Origin: Bdellovibrionaceae bacterium UBA1609
GTDB lineage: Bacteria > Bdellovibrionota > Bdellovibrionia > Bdellovibrionales > UBA1609
Assembly (NCBI GenBank): GCA_002321895.1
Contig: DCMZ01000017.1
Span: forward strand, 186,001 to 250,000
DNA: 64,000 nt
Direction of reading: 5' to 3'
The notes under the pieces were generated by a model. The model was not told the DNA's origin and made no database searches. It saw only the letters and a list, made by a program, of their open reading frames with translations. Positions 1-8,834 of the stretch are shown here, in pieces. Within the stretch, counting starts at the first letter, position 1, and every line of letters begins with the position of its first letter. The translations under genes and the position numbers were made by a program.

Positions 1-1
1 T

Positions 2-529
2 CCAAAACTACCCTGGTACCAAGGTCCGAAACTAAATTCTATGGAATTGGAAATCGAACTCGTATCCAATTTTATAAGGGAAACTATTTTTGGTAGACCC
101 TTTGCTTTAACAATGGATATACATTCCGGATTCGGAATGCAAGACAGACTGTGGTACCCTTATGGAAAGACTAAAACTCCTTTTCCCGATGTGGGAGTGG
201 CCCGTAAATTCAATCGACTCTTGAACACAAGTATTCCCCATCATGTTTACAAACTGGAACCCCAGAGCGCGGCATATACTATAAATGGAGATTTATGGGA
301 CTTTCTCTATGATGAGCATCGCGCCGAACACACCGAAAACACTTATGTCCCTTGGACTTTGGAACTAGGGTCTTGGAATTGGTTAAGAAAGAACCCCAAA
401 CAAATGTTTTCGTTTGCGGGATTTTTCAATCCCATACTCCCCCATCGCTACAGTCGACAGATGAGACGACATCGTAACTTACTTGAACTTTTTTTAAGAG
501 CCGCTAGAAACTATAAATCCTGGAGTTAA
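2..529 (+). CDS. Zinc carboxypeptidase, peptidase M14 family (C-terminal part)
   Basis: The frame is open from base 2, so this is the 3' part of a gene that begins before the window. The visible part carries the late landmarks of an M14 metallocarboxypeptidase: DIHSGFG, with the His that would be the third zinc ligand, and later TLELGS, with the Glu that acts as general base. Members hydrolyse C-terminal residues of peptides, or trim peptidoglycan peptides or polyglutamate. The N-terminal HxxE zinc motif and any signal peptide lie outside the window, so location and substrate cannot be read. The stop lies 2 bases before the next gene, so the two are probably cotranscribed. Confidence 0.75.
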   Translation, partial: PKLPWYQGPKLNSMELEIELVSNFIRETIFGRPFALTMDIHSGFGMQDRLWYPYGKTKTPFPDVGVARKFNRLLNTSIPHHVYKLEPQSAAYTINGDLWDFLYDEHRAEHTENTYVPWTLELGSWNWLRKNPKQMFSFAGFFNPILPHRYSRQMRRHRNLLELFLRAARNYKSWS

Positions 530-531
530 TT

Positions 532-1293
532 ATGAACTGGTTATTATTGCGTGGACTTGGTCGAGAACAACGGCACTGGGGAAAATTTGAAGATATTCTT
601 CGGCAACAGGAATATGTAGATGAAGTCCTTTGCATTGATCTTCCCGGCTTCGGAGATCACCGAGCCGATGAAGCCCCTTTGACAATAGAGGAAACCACCG
701 AGTATTTACGCACAAAATTTCTAGACCAAATTGATGAGTCGAAGCAATGGGGCCTGTGTGCCATTTCATTAGGTGGTATGATTGGGATGGACTGGCTCGC
801 TCGCTTCCCCAAAGATTTCGCTGTGGCCACACTACTGAATACCAGTGCCGCTAACTACAGCGCACCCTGGAAACGCTTCAAGGCCTATAACTTTATCCAT
901 CCTCATATTTTAAAAGAGCGTGCGTTTGGACCAAAAGAGATAGAGAGAATGATCCTCTCCACAATTTCCAATAAGCATAGTCACAATAATGGCGTCATTG
1001 AAGAGTGGACTGAAATTAGAATAAATAGACCTTATGATCCGGTAAATGTCGCTCGGCAATTGGCGGGAGCAGCGATCTTTCAAGCCAAGCCAGAACGAAT
1101 TCATGTGCCCACACTTTTTCTATGCTCGGCCCAAGATCGTCTGGTGGACTGTTCTTGCACATTAAATTTGGCTAAGGATTTCAAAGACGGCTATATCCAC
1201 ATCCATCCCACTGCCGGACACGAAATCACTCTAGACGAACCCGAATGGGTTTGTGAAAAAATGAAATTACGTTTTGCCAACGCTTCAGTTTAA
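532..1293 (+). CDS. Alpha/beta hydrolase (BioH/MenH-like fold)
   Basis: A 253-residue alpha/beta hydrolase with no signal peptide, so probably cytoplasmic. The nucleophile elbow appears as AISLGGMIG (Ser near residue 80), an acidic residue follows in SAQDRLVD and the catalytic His sits in TAGHEITLDEPEW near the C-terminus, giving a complete Ser-Asp-His triad. Overall length and spacing fit small esterases such as BioH, but nothing fixes the substrate. The ATG at 532 has a TGGAG ribosome site about 8 bases upstream. The gene follows the M14 peptidase by 2 bases and its last 9 bases overlap the end of the opposing arginase gene. No biotin genes are nearby, so I do not call it bioH. Confidence 0.8.
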   Translation: MNWLLLRGLGREQRHWGKFEDILRQQEYVDEVLCIDLPGFGDHRADEAPLTIEETTEYLRTKFLDQIDESKQWGLCAISLGGMIGMDWLARFPKDFAVATLLNTSAANYSAPWKRFKAYNFIHPHILKERAFGPKEIERMILSTISNKHSHNNGVIEEWTEIRINRPYDPVNVARQLAGAAIFQAKPERIHVPTLFLCSAQDRLVDCSCTLNLAKDFKDGYIHIHPTAGHEITLDEPEWVCEKMKLRFANASV

Positions 1294-2259
1294 TAGGGAC
1301 CGTTGCATCATTTCATATTGCTCTTTATATGGAAAAAGTCCGCCAATCAAATGATACAGCACTTGAATGGACTTATTGATTTCCTTTTCCGAATTAGCCA
1401 ACTTCGGATTGAGCTCTACAAAATCCATAGACTTAACCCTATGAGTTTTATGAAGTGTCCAGCTCAGATGATTAAGTTGATCTAGAGAAAGACCACTCTC
1501 CACTGGAACGCCAGTGCAAGGCGCCCAATTTGGATCAACAGCATCTAAATCAAAACTCAAATGTATTGGCCTATCACCGTAGGGATCCAATCGCTGCAAT
1601 GAGCGACTCAAAAGCTCACTCACGCCAAACTGATCAATGTCTTTCTGGCTAATCACTTCGATGCCCAATTGTGCAAGATTCACTTCTTCAGCAGGGTCTA
1701 AATCTCTAACTCCCAAATAGATAATATCTCTATGATTCAAACACCCATTGAAGTCTGAAAATCCTGCGTATTTCGGCTCGTCTACAAGTCCCGTTAAAAA
1801 AGAAACTGGCATTCCATGAAAACTCTTCGTTGCGGACTGGGAAGGGGTATTGATGTCAGCATGTGCATCCACCCAAACCACCAATGTATCGGGACGTCGA
1901 TGCTTCACGGCAGCTACGGTGGCCATTCCTATAGAATGATCTCCCCCAATAAACATGGCCCGCTCGGATTCATCGATCACTTTTAAACAAGCTCGATAGA
2001 GACGTCGCATATTACTTAATATCAATTTAGGATTCAGTTCATGAAGACCTGCCCCCACCTGATCTATATCCCCAAAATCTTGTGGATCATCAAAAAAGTA
2101 CGATAGAAATGATCCGAAGTTATAGCCTCGAATGTACTTTGAGGCTTGTTCAACCCCTAAGTTTTTTTGGCCAAAATTAAAATTGGCTCCAAGGTAACCC
2201 ATTGATGACTTAACTTGTTTTGTAATATTCCTTCTACTACCTTCAATCACTCTTTCCAT
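1285..2259 (-). CDS. rocF: Arginase (ureohydrolase family)
   Basis: Arginase splits L-arginine into ornithine and urea at a two-manganese centre. All metal-binding blocks are present in order: GGDHSIG (near residue 105), DAHADIN (near 130) and SFDLDAVDPNWAP (near 238). The N-terminal stretch GANFNFGQKNLGVEQA matches the arginase start better than agmatinase or formiminoglutamase. Length (324 residues) is slightly above the usual 300. The ATG has a GGGAGA site 6 bases upstream. It is the last gene of an operon with PHP, olsB-like and olsA-like genes; since OlsB uses ornithine, arginase may supply its substrate. Agmatinase activity cannot be fully excluded. Confidence 0.85.
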   Translation of the reverse strand: MERVIEGSRRNITKQVKSSMGYLGANFNFGQKNLGVEQASKYIRGYNFGSFLSYFFDDPQDFGDIDQVGAGLHELNPKLILSNMRRLYRACLKVIDESERAMFIGGDHSIGMATVAAVKHRRPDTLVVWVDAHADINTPSQSATKSFHGMPVSFLTGLVDEPKYAGFSDFNGCLNHRDIIYLGVRDLDPAEEVNLAQLGIEVISQKDIDQFGVSELLSRSLQRLDPYGDRPIHLSFDLDAVDPNWAPCTGVPVESGLSLDQLNHLSWTLHKTHRVKSMDFVELNPKLANSEKEINKSIQVLYHLIGGLFPYKEQYEMMQRSLLN

Positions 2260-2275
2260 GTGATCTCCCTATCTT

Positions 2276-3049
2276 TTAAATCGGAACGTAGTTTTCCTTA
2301 ACCCATGAATGAGTTCGCTCAGCCAAATCACCACAATCAAATTGTGGCTCTGGTTGAATCTGCCCCACTCCCGAAATCTGCACACTCACTCGTCCTAAAG
2401 AACAAAACCGCCAGAGATGCGGCAGAAAGCTCATATCTCCATACCAGAACAAAGAGTCACGATTCCTTTTTGTTACCGGCTCATCATTGACAGATAAATA
2501 ATTTATACACAACGCCTGAGTGGGTCTCCCACTCAGCAATGAAGCGTTATATAGAGGCCTCCTAAATCTAAGGACGGATTCCCCATTTGTAGAAGTGGCC
2601 TCAGGAAAAATAGTTACATTTATATTTCTACTCAGAGCTTCGGTGATCTCTTGAATCTCTTGCCCTAGAAACTCTCGGCTTCGCCGCTCCACAAACAAAC
2701 AACCACCCATACGACACATCTGCCCCAAAAAGGGAGTTTTTTCTACCTCTCGGGAAGTCACAAAGGCGGTCGGCCACTGTCCTGCCAAAACGAGAATATC
2801 AATGTAGGAAAGATGATTGCACACTATTAGCTGAGAATTTGTTTCTGTCAGGGTTTCTCCGGACCAAGACACTTCCACATTCATAACAGCTAGCCCTAGC
2901 CGACTATAGAAAGAAATAAGATGAGTTCTCACTTCTCTCAACTTCCAAGTGTCCCAAACCAATAACCCTACAACAAAGGAGGTTAATAAGTACGCCAATA
3001 TAAGAACAAAAACGGTGGTTATCTTAACCAAGGTCAAAATAAAGTTCAC
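2276..3049 (-). CDS. 1-acyl-glycerol-3-phosphate acyltransferase family, probable OlsA-like
   Basis: A PlsC-superfamily acyltransferase of 257 residues with an N-terminal membrane helix (about residues 8-32). The catalytic NHLSYID (HX4D) motif is near residue 78 and the FPEATSTNG block, matching the family's FPEGT motif, is near 150. PlsC relatives move acyl chains to lyso-phosphatidate; OlsA moves the second chain to lyso-ornithine lipid. The OlsA assignment rests on context: the start GTG overlaps the stop of the OlsB-like gene by one base (TAGTG). An ordinary PlsC or a lysophospholipid re-acylating role remains possible. Confidence 0.7.
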   Translation of the reverse strand: MNFILTLVKITTVFVLILAYLLTSFVVGLLVWDTWKLREVRTHLISFYSRLGLAVMNVEVSWSGETLTETNSQLIVCNHLSYIDILVLAGQWPTAFVTSREVEKTPFLGQMCRMGGCLFVERRSREFLGQEIQEITEALSRNINVTIFPEATSTNGESVLRFRRPLYNASLLSGRPTQALCINYLSVNDEPVTKRNRDSLFWYGDMSFLPHLWRFCSLGRVSVQISGVGQIQPEPQFDCGDLAERTHSWVKENYVPI

Positions 3050-3876
3050 TAGAGGTACCGCTTTCTGTATTTCTCAGCAATGGTATTCATATCCAGTAGA
3101 GTTAAGAAATCCGTACATCTAAACTCTCTATCATATGCGCCTTGCGCACCAATCATAGCTCCAGCAGCAATATAAGACTGCATCAACGATGGTACATGTG
3201 AACTCATATCGTTCATATCGAAGGGCTCAAACCGTGAATCTTTAGGCTTAAACTGAAATTTCCGTCTTGCAGTTATATCCCATGGAGCGATTCGACCTTG
3301 AGCTCGATAAAACTCAGTGATGGCTTCAGCTATAATTTTGTTTGTGGTCTTAACCGAAGAGCACCCGAACATAAAGCGAGCATCTACTAAGTTGGAATAA
3401 CGGCCAAGACCTTTCCAAACCAAATTGATCGATGCACCCGTTCTGTAATCTGGATGTATACAAGCTCGGCCTAACTCTAATTTTGTACCAAATGTATCAA
3501 AAAACTCAGACATATGAAATTCGGTTTCGGAGTAAAACTCATCCGTAAACAATGAACACATCATGCGATAGGTACCGATGGTTACATTGGTACTCGTGTC
3601 CTTAACTAAGATATGATCGCCTAGCAAATCAAATTTATCAAAATCAACTCCACCAAAACGTTGCTCACCCAATCCTTCTTCAATAAATACCAAATGCCTT
3701 AGCTCAAGAACCTCTCGAATTTCATCTTCCGTTTGAGCTGTTTTAATAATGTACTTAGATACTTTGTCTTCGAACTTCACTTTAGGATCAAACTTGGTGA
3801 TCTTATAGTTGAGTAACGAATGTCTAAGATTGTGCCATTTCTCTATGGGTTTCGTTGCAACTGATTTCAATAACAT
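3049..3876 (-). CDS. GNAT-fold N-acyltransferase, OlsB/hemolysin-like
   Basis: A 275-residue protein with the arrangement of OlsB-type acyl-ACP:ornithine N-acyltransferases: LRHLVFIEEG near residue 60, GTYRMM near 103 and ELGRACIHPDYR near 136. OlsB attaches a 3-hydroxy fatty acid to the alpha-amino group of ornithine, the first step of ornithine-lipid synthesis. The start at 3876 has a perfect AAGGAG site 6 bases upstream even though this places 53 bases of the gene inside the preceding PHP gene, so the overlap seems genuine and suggests translational coupling. Neighbouring OlsA-like acyltransferase and arginase support the role. Related N-acyl amino acid synthases with another amino acid are the main alternative. 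Confidence 0.65.
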   Translation of the reverse strand: MLLKSVATKPIEKWHNLRHSLLNYKITKFDPKVKFEDKVSKYIIKTAQTEDEIREVLELRHLVFIEEGLGEQRFGGVDFDKFDLLGDHILVKDTSTNVTIGTYRMMCSLFTDEFYSETEFHMSEFFDTFGTKLELGRACIHPDYRTGASINLVWKGLGRYSNLVDARFMFGCSSVKTTNKIIAEAITEFYRAQGRIAPWDITARRKFQFKPKDSRFEPFDMNDMSSHVPSLMQSYIAAGAMIGAQGAYDREFRCTDFLTLLDMNTIAEKYRKRYL

Positions 3877-4573
3877 TTCCCACTCCTTGGTAATTAAAAA
3901 ACTGGAAATCCAGGTTTTGGTTTTTAACTTGTTCTAAAACAGCACCGACGCTGGTTGCATCCTTCAACACAGTCTTCCAAGAAGACATCTGTCGGCGCTT
4001 ATGCAGGTCACTGTTTGCAAGTACCGGCAATTGCGTTTCTGCCACCTCGGTAAAAATATGCTGACCACTGGCTATTTCCCAAGCGTCAAACATATCATAG
4101 AGTTGATGGCGGTGATTCCACAAATAATACGTTTGCGGTTCGACTTTACGTGTAGAAACAGGGTGCGCTGCAACAGTCACTCCTCCTAGCTCACGTATTG
4201 CTTTACAAACTCTCTCTATGGACAAATTTGGATTTATATATTGATCAACTCCCAAACCTAAAATGTGAGCCGAGTCCTCATGCCTAAATGAATTCTTAGT
4301 AATTTCAACTCCAGGAATGACTACCATATTATAGAGGCGCCATGCTCTCTCAGCCTGTTGTCGAATTTCCTCTATATAAAAAGGGAAGGTATCTCTTGTG
4401 AGAGTTTTATCGAGGGCTTTCGCTGTAAAACCTAATAACCCATCTGTTTCACAGAGATGATCTGTAATTGCAATGGCTCCGAACCCATTCAGTCCGTACA
4501 AATCAACCAGCTCGGGAATACTTAATTCACCGTCGCTGTAAGTCGAATGGATGTGAAAATCACATAACGGCAT
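3824..4573 (-). CDS. PHP-domain metal-dependent phosphoesterase (TrpH/YciV-like)
   Basis: A 249-residue PHP-domain protein. It opens with DFHIHSTYSDG, the HxH plus Asp metal cluster, followed by AITDH near residue 38, then VIPGVEIT and AAHP further in, and NSDLH near the C-terminus. Stand-alone proteins of this kind include 3',5'-nucleoside bisphosphate phosphatases and 5'-3' exoribonucleases such as RNase AM. There is no signal peptide. It is the first gene of the operon leading into the ornithine-lipid-like acyltransferases, and its 3' end overlaps the OlsB-like gene by 53 bases. Substrate unknown. Confidence 0.75.
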   Translation of the reverse strand: MPLCDFHIHSTYSDGELSIPELVDLYGLNGFGAIAITDHLCETDGLLGFTAKALDKTLTRDTFPFYIEEIRQQAERAWRLYNMVVIPGVEITKNSFRHEDSAHILGLGVDQYINPNLSIERVCKAIRELGGVTVAAHPVSTRKVEPQTYYLWNHRHQLYDMFDAWEIASGQHIFTEVAETQLPVLANSDLHKRRQMSSWKTVLKDATSVGAVLEQVKNQNLDFQFFNYQGVGNVIEISCNETHREMAQS

Positions 4574-4744
4574 ACTTACAAGCTAATAAACAATCGTTAG
4601 TAGGAAGTTAGAGATACAGTAGGTTTCCGCTAGTAATGAGGCTTTCAGCCCCTTGCTATCAAGAAATTTAGAATGAACTGAAAAAGCAAATATTATGTTA
4701 CTGCTGACACGGGCAAACATGAACGGGAATAGAATTAAGGGAAT

Positions 4745-5539
4745 TCAAAAAGAGTTTGTCTTCCGACTCAACTTAATCTTACCCATGCGATTTTTATAAC
4801 TGAACTGACTATAGAAATACTTAATTCGAAAAATATCCCAAGTCATTTTCAAGCCATCAACCAACAATCTTACTGTGGACGAGCTCATCGTACGAATTGT
4901 AACCGGAACAGATTTAATCCGCATTTTAAAAAGCATAGCTTTAAAGAGGATCTCAATATCGAAAGCGAACCCTTTGCATAAAATATCTTTAAAAAGAAAG
5001 TGTGCGGCCTCAACATTAAAAGCCTTCAAACCACACTGGCAATCGATTTGATCTAACTTAAGAATAAAGTTTGAGAAGAATTTAAAAATTTGGCTAAGTT
5101 TCGCTCTTAAAGGGGAGATTTTATTAAAATAACTTAAATTATCATACCTGGAACCTACCACAAGATCAGCTTTGTCAGCATCTACTGCCTCCACCATCTC
5201 CTCAATCTCTGAAAAGAAAAAAGGCACATCGTTATCAATGGTGACAATAACTTTTGAAAACGAATTCAAGACTCCTGTTACCAGAGCGCCACCCTTCCCC
5301 TGATTTACACTATGTACTATCACTCTACAGTTATACTTTTCTGCCACCTCTTTTACGGCACTATCTCGACTTCCATCATCCACAACAACTATTTCAAATG
5401 AATACTTTGATTGGTTGGTATGGTAAACGAGATATTCTAGACCACACTCTAGTACTTCAGCATGATTGTAAGCTGGAATTACAATAGTCGCTTGAAAGGG
5501 GGATCCATTTTTATCTTTATTTATCTCGGTAAGTTCCAT
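4745..5539 (-). CDS. Family 2 glycosyltransferase, polyprenyl-phosphate sugar synthase type
   Basis: A 264-residue GT2 enzyme with the blocks VIPAYNHAEVL, VVVDDGSRD, NQGKGGALVTGVL, VGSRYDN and QIDCQCGLKAFN seen in dolichyl- or undecaprenyl-phosphate mannose/glucose synthases such as DPM1 and ALG5. The usual DAD metal motif reads DND (in TIDNDVP), a mild departure. No C-terminal membrane segments follow, so it is the short soluble or peripheral type. It starts 9 bases after the amidotransferase gene in the same direction and is the last gene of a surface-glycan operon. It probably loads a sugar on a lipid carrier used by a membrane glycosyltransferase; the sugar is unknown. Confidence 0.8.
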   Translation of the reverse strand: MELTEINKDKNGSPFQATIVIPAYNHAEVLECGLEYLVYHTNQSKYSFEIVVVDDGSRDSAVKEVAEKYNCRVIVHSVNQGKGGALVTGVLNSFSKVIVTIDNDVPFFFSEIEEMVEAVDADKADLVVGSRYDNLSYFNKISPLRAKLSQIFKFFSNFILKLDQIDCQCGLKAFNVEAAHFLFKDILCKGFAFDIEILFKAMLFKMRIKSVPVTIRTMSSSTVRLLVDGLKMTWDIFRIKYFYSQFSYKNRMGKIKLSRKTNSF

Positions 5540-5548
5540 AAAAAGCCT

Positions 5549-7477
5549 TTAAACATCCTCAAATTGTAGTTCTGGGATATATTTCTTTGGCAACTGATTC
5601 ACCTTTGAAAGGACTTCGTCGAAGGAAAGACCAATAGCTTGGCAAAAATAAGAAATACTATCAAATTTTGGAACATTGTCCTCTGCGACCAACTTAAGAG
5701 CTGTAGGTCGATCAATAAGGCCCTCTCTAATCTGGTTAGATCGAAACACATCAAACTCACTAAAGCCAGTCATTGTGTAATACAAATAATTATTAAACGC
5801 TGTTTGACCATCACCCATGCGCCATTGATTAGTTCCAAATTTTGCATCTGACTCCCAATCTAAATTTTCCCTAAGCACCTTTTCAATATGATTTTCCTCC
5901 CATGGCAAATAATGGAAAAGATAGAGGAAGTTAGATTTCTGTAGAAAACTAAGAACAAATGACCTTAAACTTTCATATAATGATTCGTTGAGATAACCGG
6001 GATTAAGCAAATACTGGAGCATGTAGCTCGTAGCCAATTTTACCTTGGTACTCATGGGGTGGTAGTAGAAATCATGATTATTTCGAACCGGAGGCTGCTT
6101 AACTCCAGCAAATCCAATCATAAACTCTCTTTGCTCCAATTGATACCCAGAACACAAAACTGTGAGGTCAATATTGCGCTCTTTGCGTAGCTTTCTTCCG
6201 TAAAGATAAAATTCTTTGTCTCCAGCCTGAAATAGAGGAATCATCCCCAGGTGTGGTCTTTTAAACCAAGCTTCTACGTTTTTACGCACATAACTTCGCT
6301 TACGAATTATATCAGGGGCTCGAATAATATGCTCCACACCTAACTTTCCACATACCAGAGCCTGGTTTCTTCGAGAGATATCGGTCGTTAACCCCCAATC
6401 GAACGTGTAAGCGATAGGATTCATTCCGTATTTCTCTTTAAGGACATACAACCCGTAACAGCTGTCCCGGCCACCACTTAGGCCAACAATACAATCGGGA
6501 CTCCCATCGCTACTCCGAAACTGATCCAAATATTCCAGTAGTTTTTCTTCACCATGCACCTTTTGCTTAAGATAGTGATTACAGTAGTTACACACCCCTT
6601 CATCATCGAACTCTATATAAGGATACGTTTCCGGCAAGATACACTTCTTGCACTTTTTTAAGTGTTCAGAGCTAAAATGAGCTAAAACGGTTTTTCCATG
6701 ATCTTGACTAGATTCTAAGAGCGTTTTCGTCTCTAACTGAGTAAAACTAAATTTTCTTGCTCCGCCATGGGATAGGTCAAACACCACTCCCTCTTTAGGC
6801 GGAACGGAATGAACCAAAGCGCCGTCTCCAAGCAGCTCGTTCAAAAACTTTTCTTCAGAAGCAAAATAAAATAAGCGATCGTTTGTTTGAGTGAAAAACA
6901 GTGAGCCCGTATTCGTACCAAGTGCCAACTGCGTAGAATCATTAGGAACAATACATATCGAGGCACTTCCCTTTATAGCCTTAAAAGTATTTCTTACTGC
7001 GAAATCTAAACTTTCGACTTCCAGCCGTTCAGCTAAAGCATCAAAGAAGGAAAAGCTATCATTTTTAAACTCTTCTGTATGGCTATGCCATTCATCCGAA
7101 GAAGTTCTCTCTCCATTTACTTCCGTAATAATGCCATTTAGCAGACCGGTAAAATTCTTGCTCACTATGGGTTGATTAAACTTATTGTCTGCCGGGGATC
7201 CCGCCGTCGGCAATCGGCATTGCCCGATAACAGCCTTGATCTCCCCATCAAATTTTCCCTCTTCAAAAAAGCTCCAAAACTCATCATACTCATAACTCTT
7301 AACGAACTTCTTAGGGACTTCAAATTTTTTAAGTAAATAGTGTTTTTTAGAAGTAACGACAGCTAGACCGGCAGATGTATTACCTCTCTCCGAAGACAGC
7401 TCGAATAACCTTGTGATATTCTCTCTTGTTTCCTCAATCGAGCTAGCCCCACCAATTTGACCAAATATCCCACACAT
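5549..7477 (-). CDS. Glutaminase (class II) fused to N-acetyl-sugar amidotransferase
   Basis: A 642-residue two-domain enzyme. Residues 1 to about 250 are a class II glutamine amidotransferase domain beginning MCGIFGQIGG, with Cys2 as the nucleophile. From about 270 the protein matches the WbpG/PseA family of N-acetyl-sugar amidotransferases: a CKKC...CNYC zinc-type cluster, the ATP-pyrophosphatase loop GLSGGRDS and GYQLEQREFM. WbpG-type enzymes turn a sugar acetamido group into an acetamidino group in O-antigen or flagellin glycans and normally take ammonia from a separate HisH-like glutaminase with a HisF partner. Here the ammonia supply is fused in, as in asparagine synthase. The gene starts 3 bases after the preceding gene's stop. 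Confidence 0.75.
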   Translation of the reverse strand: MCGIFGQIGGASSIEETRENITRLFELSSERGNTSAGLAVVTSKKHYLLKKFEVPKKFVKSYEYDEFWSFFEEGKFDGEIKAVIGQCRLPTAGSPADNKFNQPIVSKNFTGLLNGIITEVNGERTSSDEWHSHTEEFKNDSFSFFDALAERLEVESLDFAVRNTFKAIKGSASICIVPNDSTQLALGTNTGSLFFTQTNDRLFYFASEEKFLNELLGDGALVHSVPPKEGVVFDLSHGGARKFSFTQLETKTLLESSQDHGKTVLAHFSSEHLKKCKKCILPETYPYIEFDDEGVCNYCNHYLKQKVHGEEKLLEYLDQFRSSDGSPDCIVGLSGGRDSCYGLYVLKEKYGMNPIAYTFDWGLTTDISRRNQALVCGKLGVEHIIRAPDIIRKRSYVRKNVEAWFKRPHLGMIPLFQAGDKEFYLYGRKLRKERNIDLTVLCSGYQLEQREFMIGFAGVKQPPVRNNHDFYYHPMSTKVKLATSYMLQYLLNPGYLNESLYESLRSFVLSFLQKSNFLYLFHYLPWEENHIEKVLRENLDWESDAKFGTNQWRMGDGQTAFNNYLYYTMTGFSEFDVFRSNQIREGLIDRPTALKLVAEDNVPKFDSISYFCQAIGLSFDEVLSKVNQLPKKYIPELQFEDV

Positions 7478-7480
7478 GAC

Positions 7481-8818
7481 CTAACTCCGAGAGCTTTCTA
7501 TATTGCTTCCCTGAATCTGGAAATAATTAACAATATGATTCTTCATTTCCGACAATTGCATGTGCTCAGGCAAATCTATACCTCGAGCGATAGCTACACC
7601 TTTGGGCGTATGACTACCCGTCTCAACACCAAAATTATAGTAGTATTTTTTAAATGGAAGTTGCCGAGCACCGAAACTGATATTCTCATTTGGATCTATT
7701 TTTGCGTGACTGGCTAATCTAAAAAATAGTCGATTCCCTTTATATTCTTTAATCACAAACGCAGCCTCCGTATTCAACTTGGCTGAAGTTAAAATCTCAA
7801 TGGCTTTTTGCTGCTCCTTTTTACTATCAAAAACCAATGTTTGTTCCGCTGTCATATGAGGATAAATTTCTAAAGGGAAAATTCCGAGATCAGCCAAAAA
7901 AGCTCTCGGGTCCAAAAGTTTATAAACGTAATTATTTGTGCCAGCGCTTTTATGATGCACTTGCGACATTCCATTTAATAAAACGGTGGCTGAGCTTTCG
8001 CTATCCGAATCCAGAATGACGCCAATAATTCTATCTAGCCAAAAAAATCCTTCTTTCCAAATTGGGTCTGATTCGACTTTAGAAAGATCCGCCAAATAGT
8101 TATGCTGCAAATGGGCCATCAGATGAATACAAATAATATTGAGTTTACAAGAATGACTTTTTGAATATCGCTTCCATATCCGTGCCCCTACCAACTCTAA
8201 ATATCCGGCAGCGACAAACATCTTGGGAGTGCGTACTAAACCAATCATTAAATGAAATAAATCTATAGTGAACTTCCAACGAAGACCCGACAGAGTCATC
8301 AAAAACCACTGTAACTTTACAAATAGACCTATCAGTTTCAAAATATTCATATTGGTATAGGTGGTTGCACTATACTGCAATAGCTGGAAATATGGATTAA
8401 GACTTGAAGGAATCGGAGACTGAGGATGAGACCAAGCGATCGGTAAATACACTTTCGCTTTTCCGGGCTGGGTATTAAATCCGTTCCAAACAGAACTATT
8501 AATCCCAAGAGATTTAACCTGACACCACAGTTGTTGATTGGGTTGCCATTCATCTTCACAGAACTGCCTCACACTATGCTCTGTGGCTTCAACTCCGTTA
8601 TGAACGGAAACCCATTGTATCCATGGCTCTAGTAAACTCTCTCCAGTAGAATCCACCTCTGGACATTGTGTCTCCGAATGTGAACCTTTTAAAAGGCTAA
8701 GAATATTGCTGGATCCATATTTCTTAGCGCCATGCTCAAGAATTTCAAAATTGAATTCATTCAATTCGATTAAAGTGAGTGGCTTATAGTTTGGTGTTGA
8801 AAATCTCTTATTTTTCAC
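7481..8818 (-). CDS. Alkaline-phosphatase-superfamily-like protein of a glycan cluster
   Basis: No named family is certain. The start of the core (LTLIELNEFNFEIL), the SVHNG block, HLMAHLQHN and the late GSHTPKGVAIARGI follow the order of motifs in type I phosphodiesterase/alkaline phosphatase proteins, in which these positions carry metal ligands and the nucleophile. The superfamily includes sulfatases and phosphoethanolamine transferases. The longest frame reaches back to 8908 but would overlap the divergent gene at 8835 by 74 bases; I chose the GTG at 8818 (445 residues), though its ribosome site is weak. Located directly upstream of the amidotransferase, it may decorate or remodel the same glycan. 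Confidence 0.5.
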   Translation of the reverse strand: MKNKRFSTPNYKPLTLIELNEFNFEILEHGAKKYGSSNILSLLKGSHSETQCPEVDSTGESLLEPWIQWVSVHNGVEATEHSVRQFCEDEWQPNQQLWCQVKSLGINSSVWNGFNTQPGKAKVYLPIAWSHPQSPIPSSLNPYFQLLQYSATTYTNMNILKLIGLFVKLQWFLMTLSGLRWKFTIDLFHLMIGLVRTPKMFVAAGYLELVGARIWKRYSKSHSCKLNIICIHLMAHLQHNYLADLSKVESDPIWKEGFFWLDRIIGVILDSDSESSATVLLNGMSQVHHKSAGTNNYVYKLLDPRAFLADLGIFPLEIYPHMTAEQTLVFDSKKEQQKAIEILTSAKLNTEAAFVIKEYKGNRLFFRLASHAKIDPNENISFGARQLPFKKYYYNFGVETGSHTPKGVAIARGIDLPEHMQLSEMKNHIVNYFQIQGSNIESSRS

Positions 8819-8834
8819 TGTAAAATTTTGGCCT

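Noticed and set aside
530..832. Minus-strand frame inside the alpha/beta hydrolase
   Set aside because: It lies wholly inside a well-supported gene and has no motif or ribosome site.
4574..4744. Rho-independent terminator between the PHP and glycosyltransferase genes
   Set aside because: A small GGGGCT/AGCCTC hairpin is present but has no T run in either direction.
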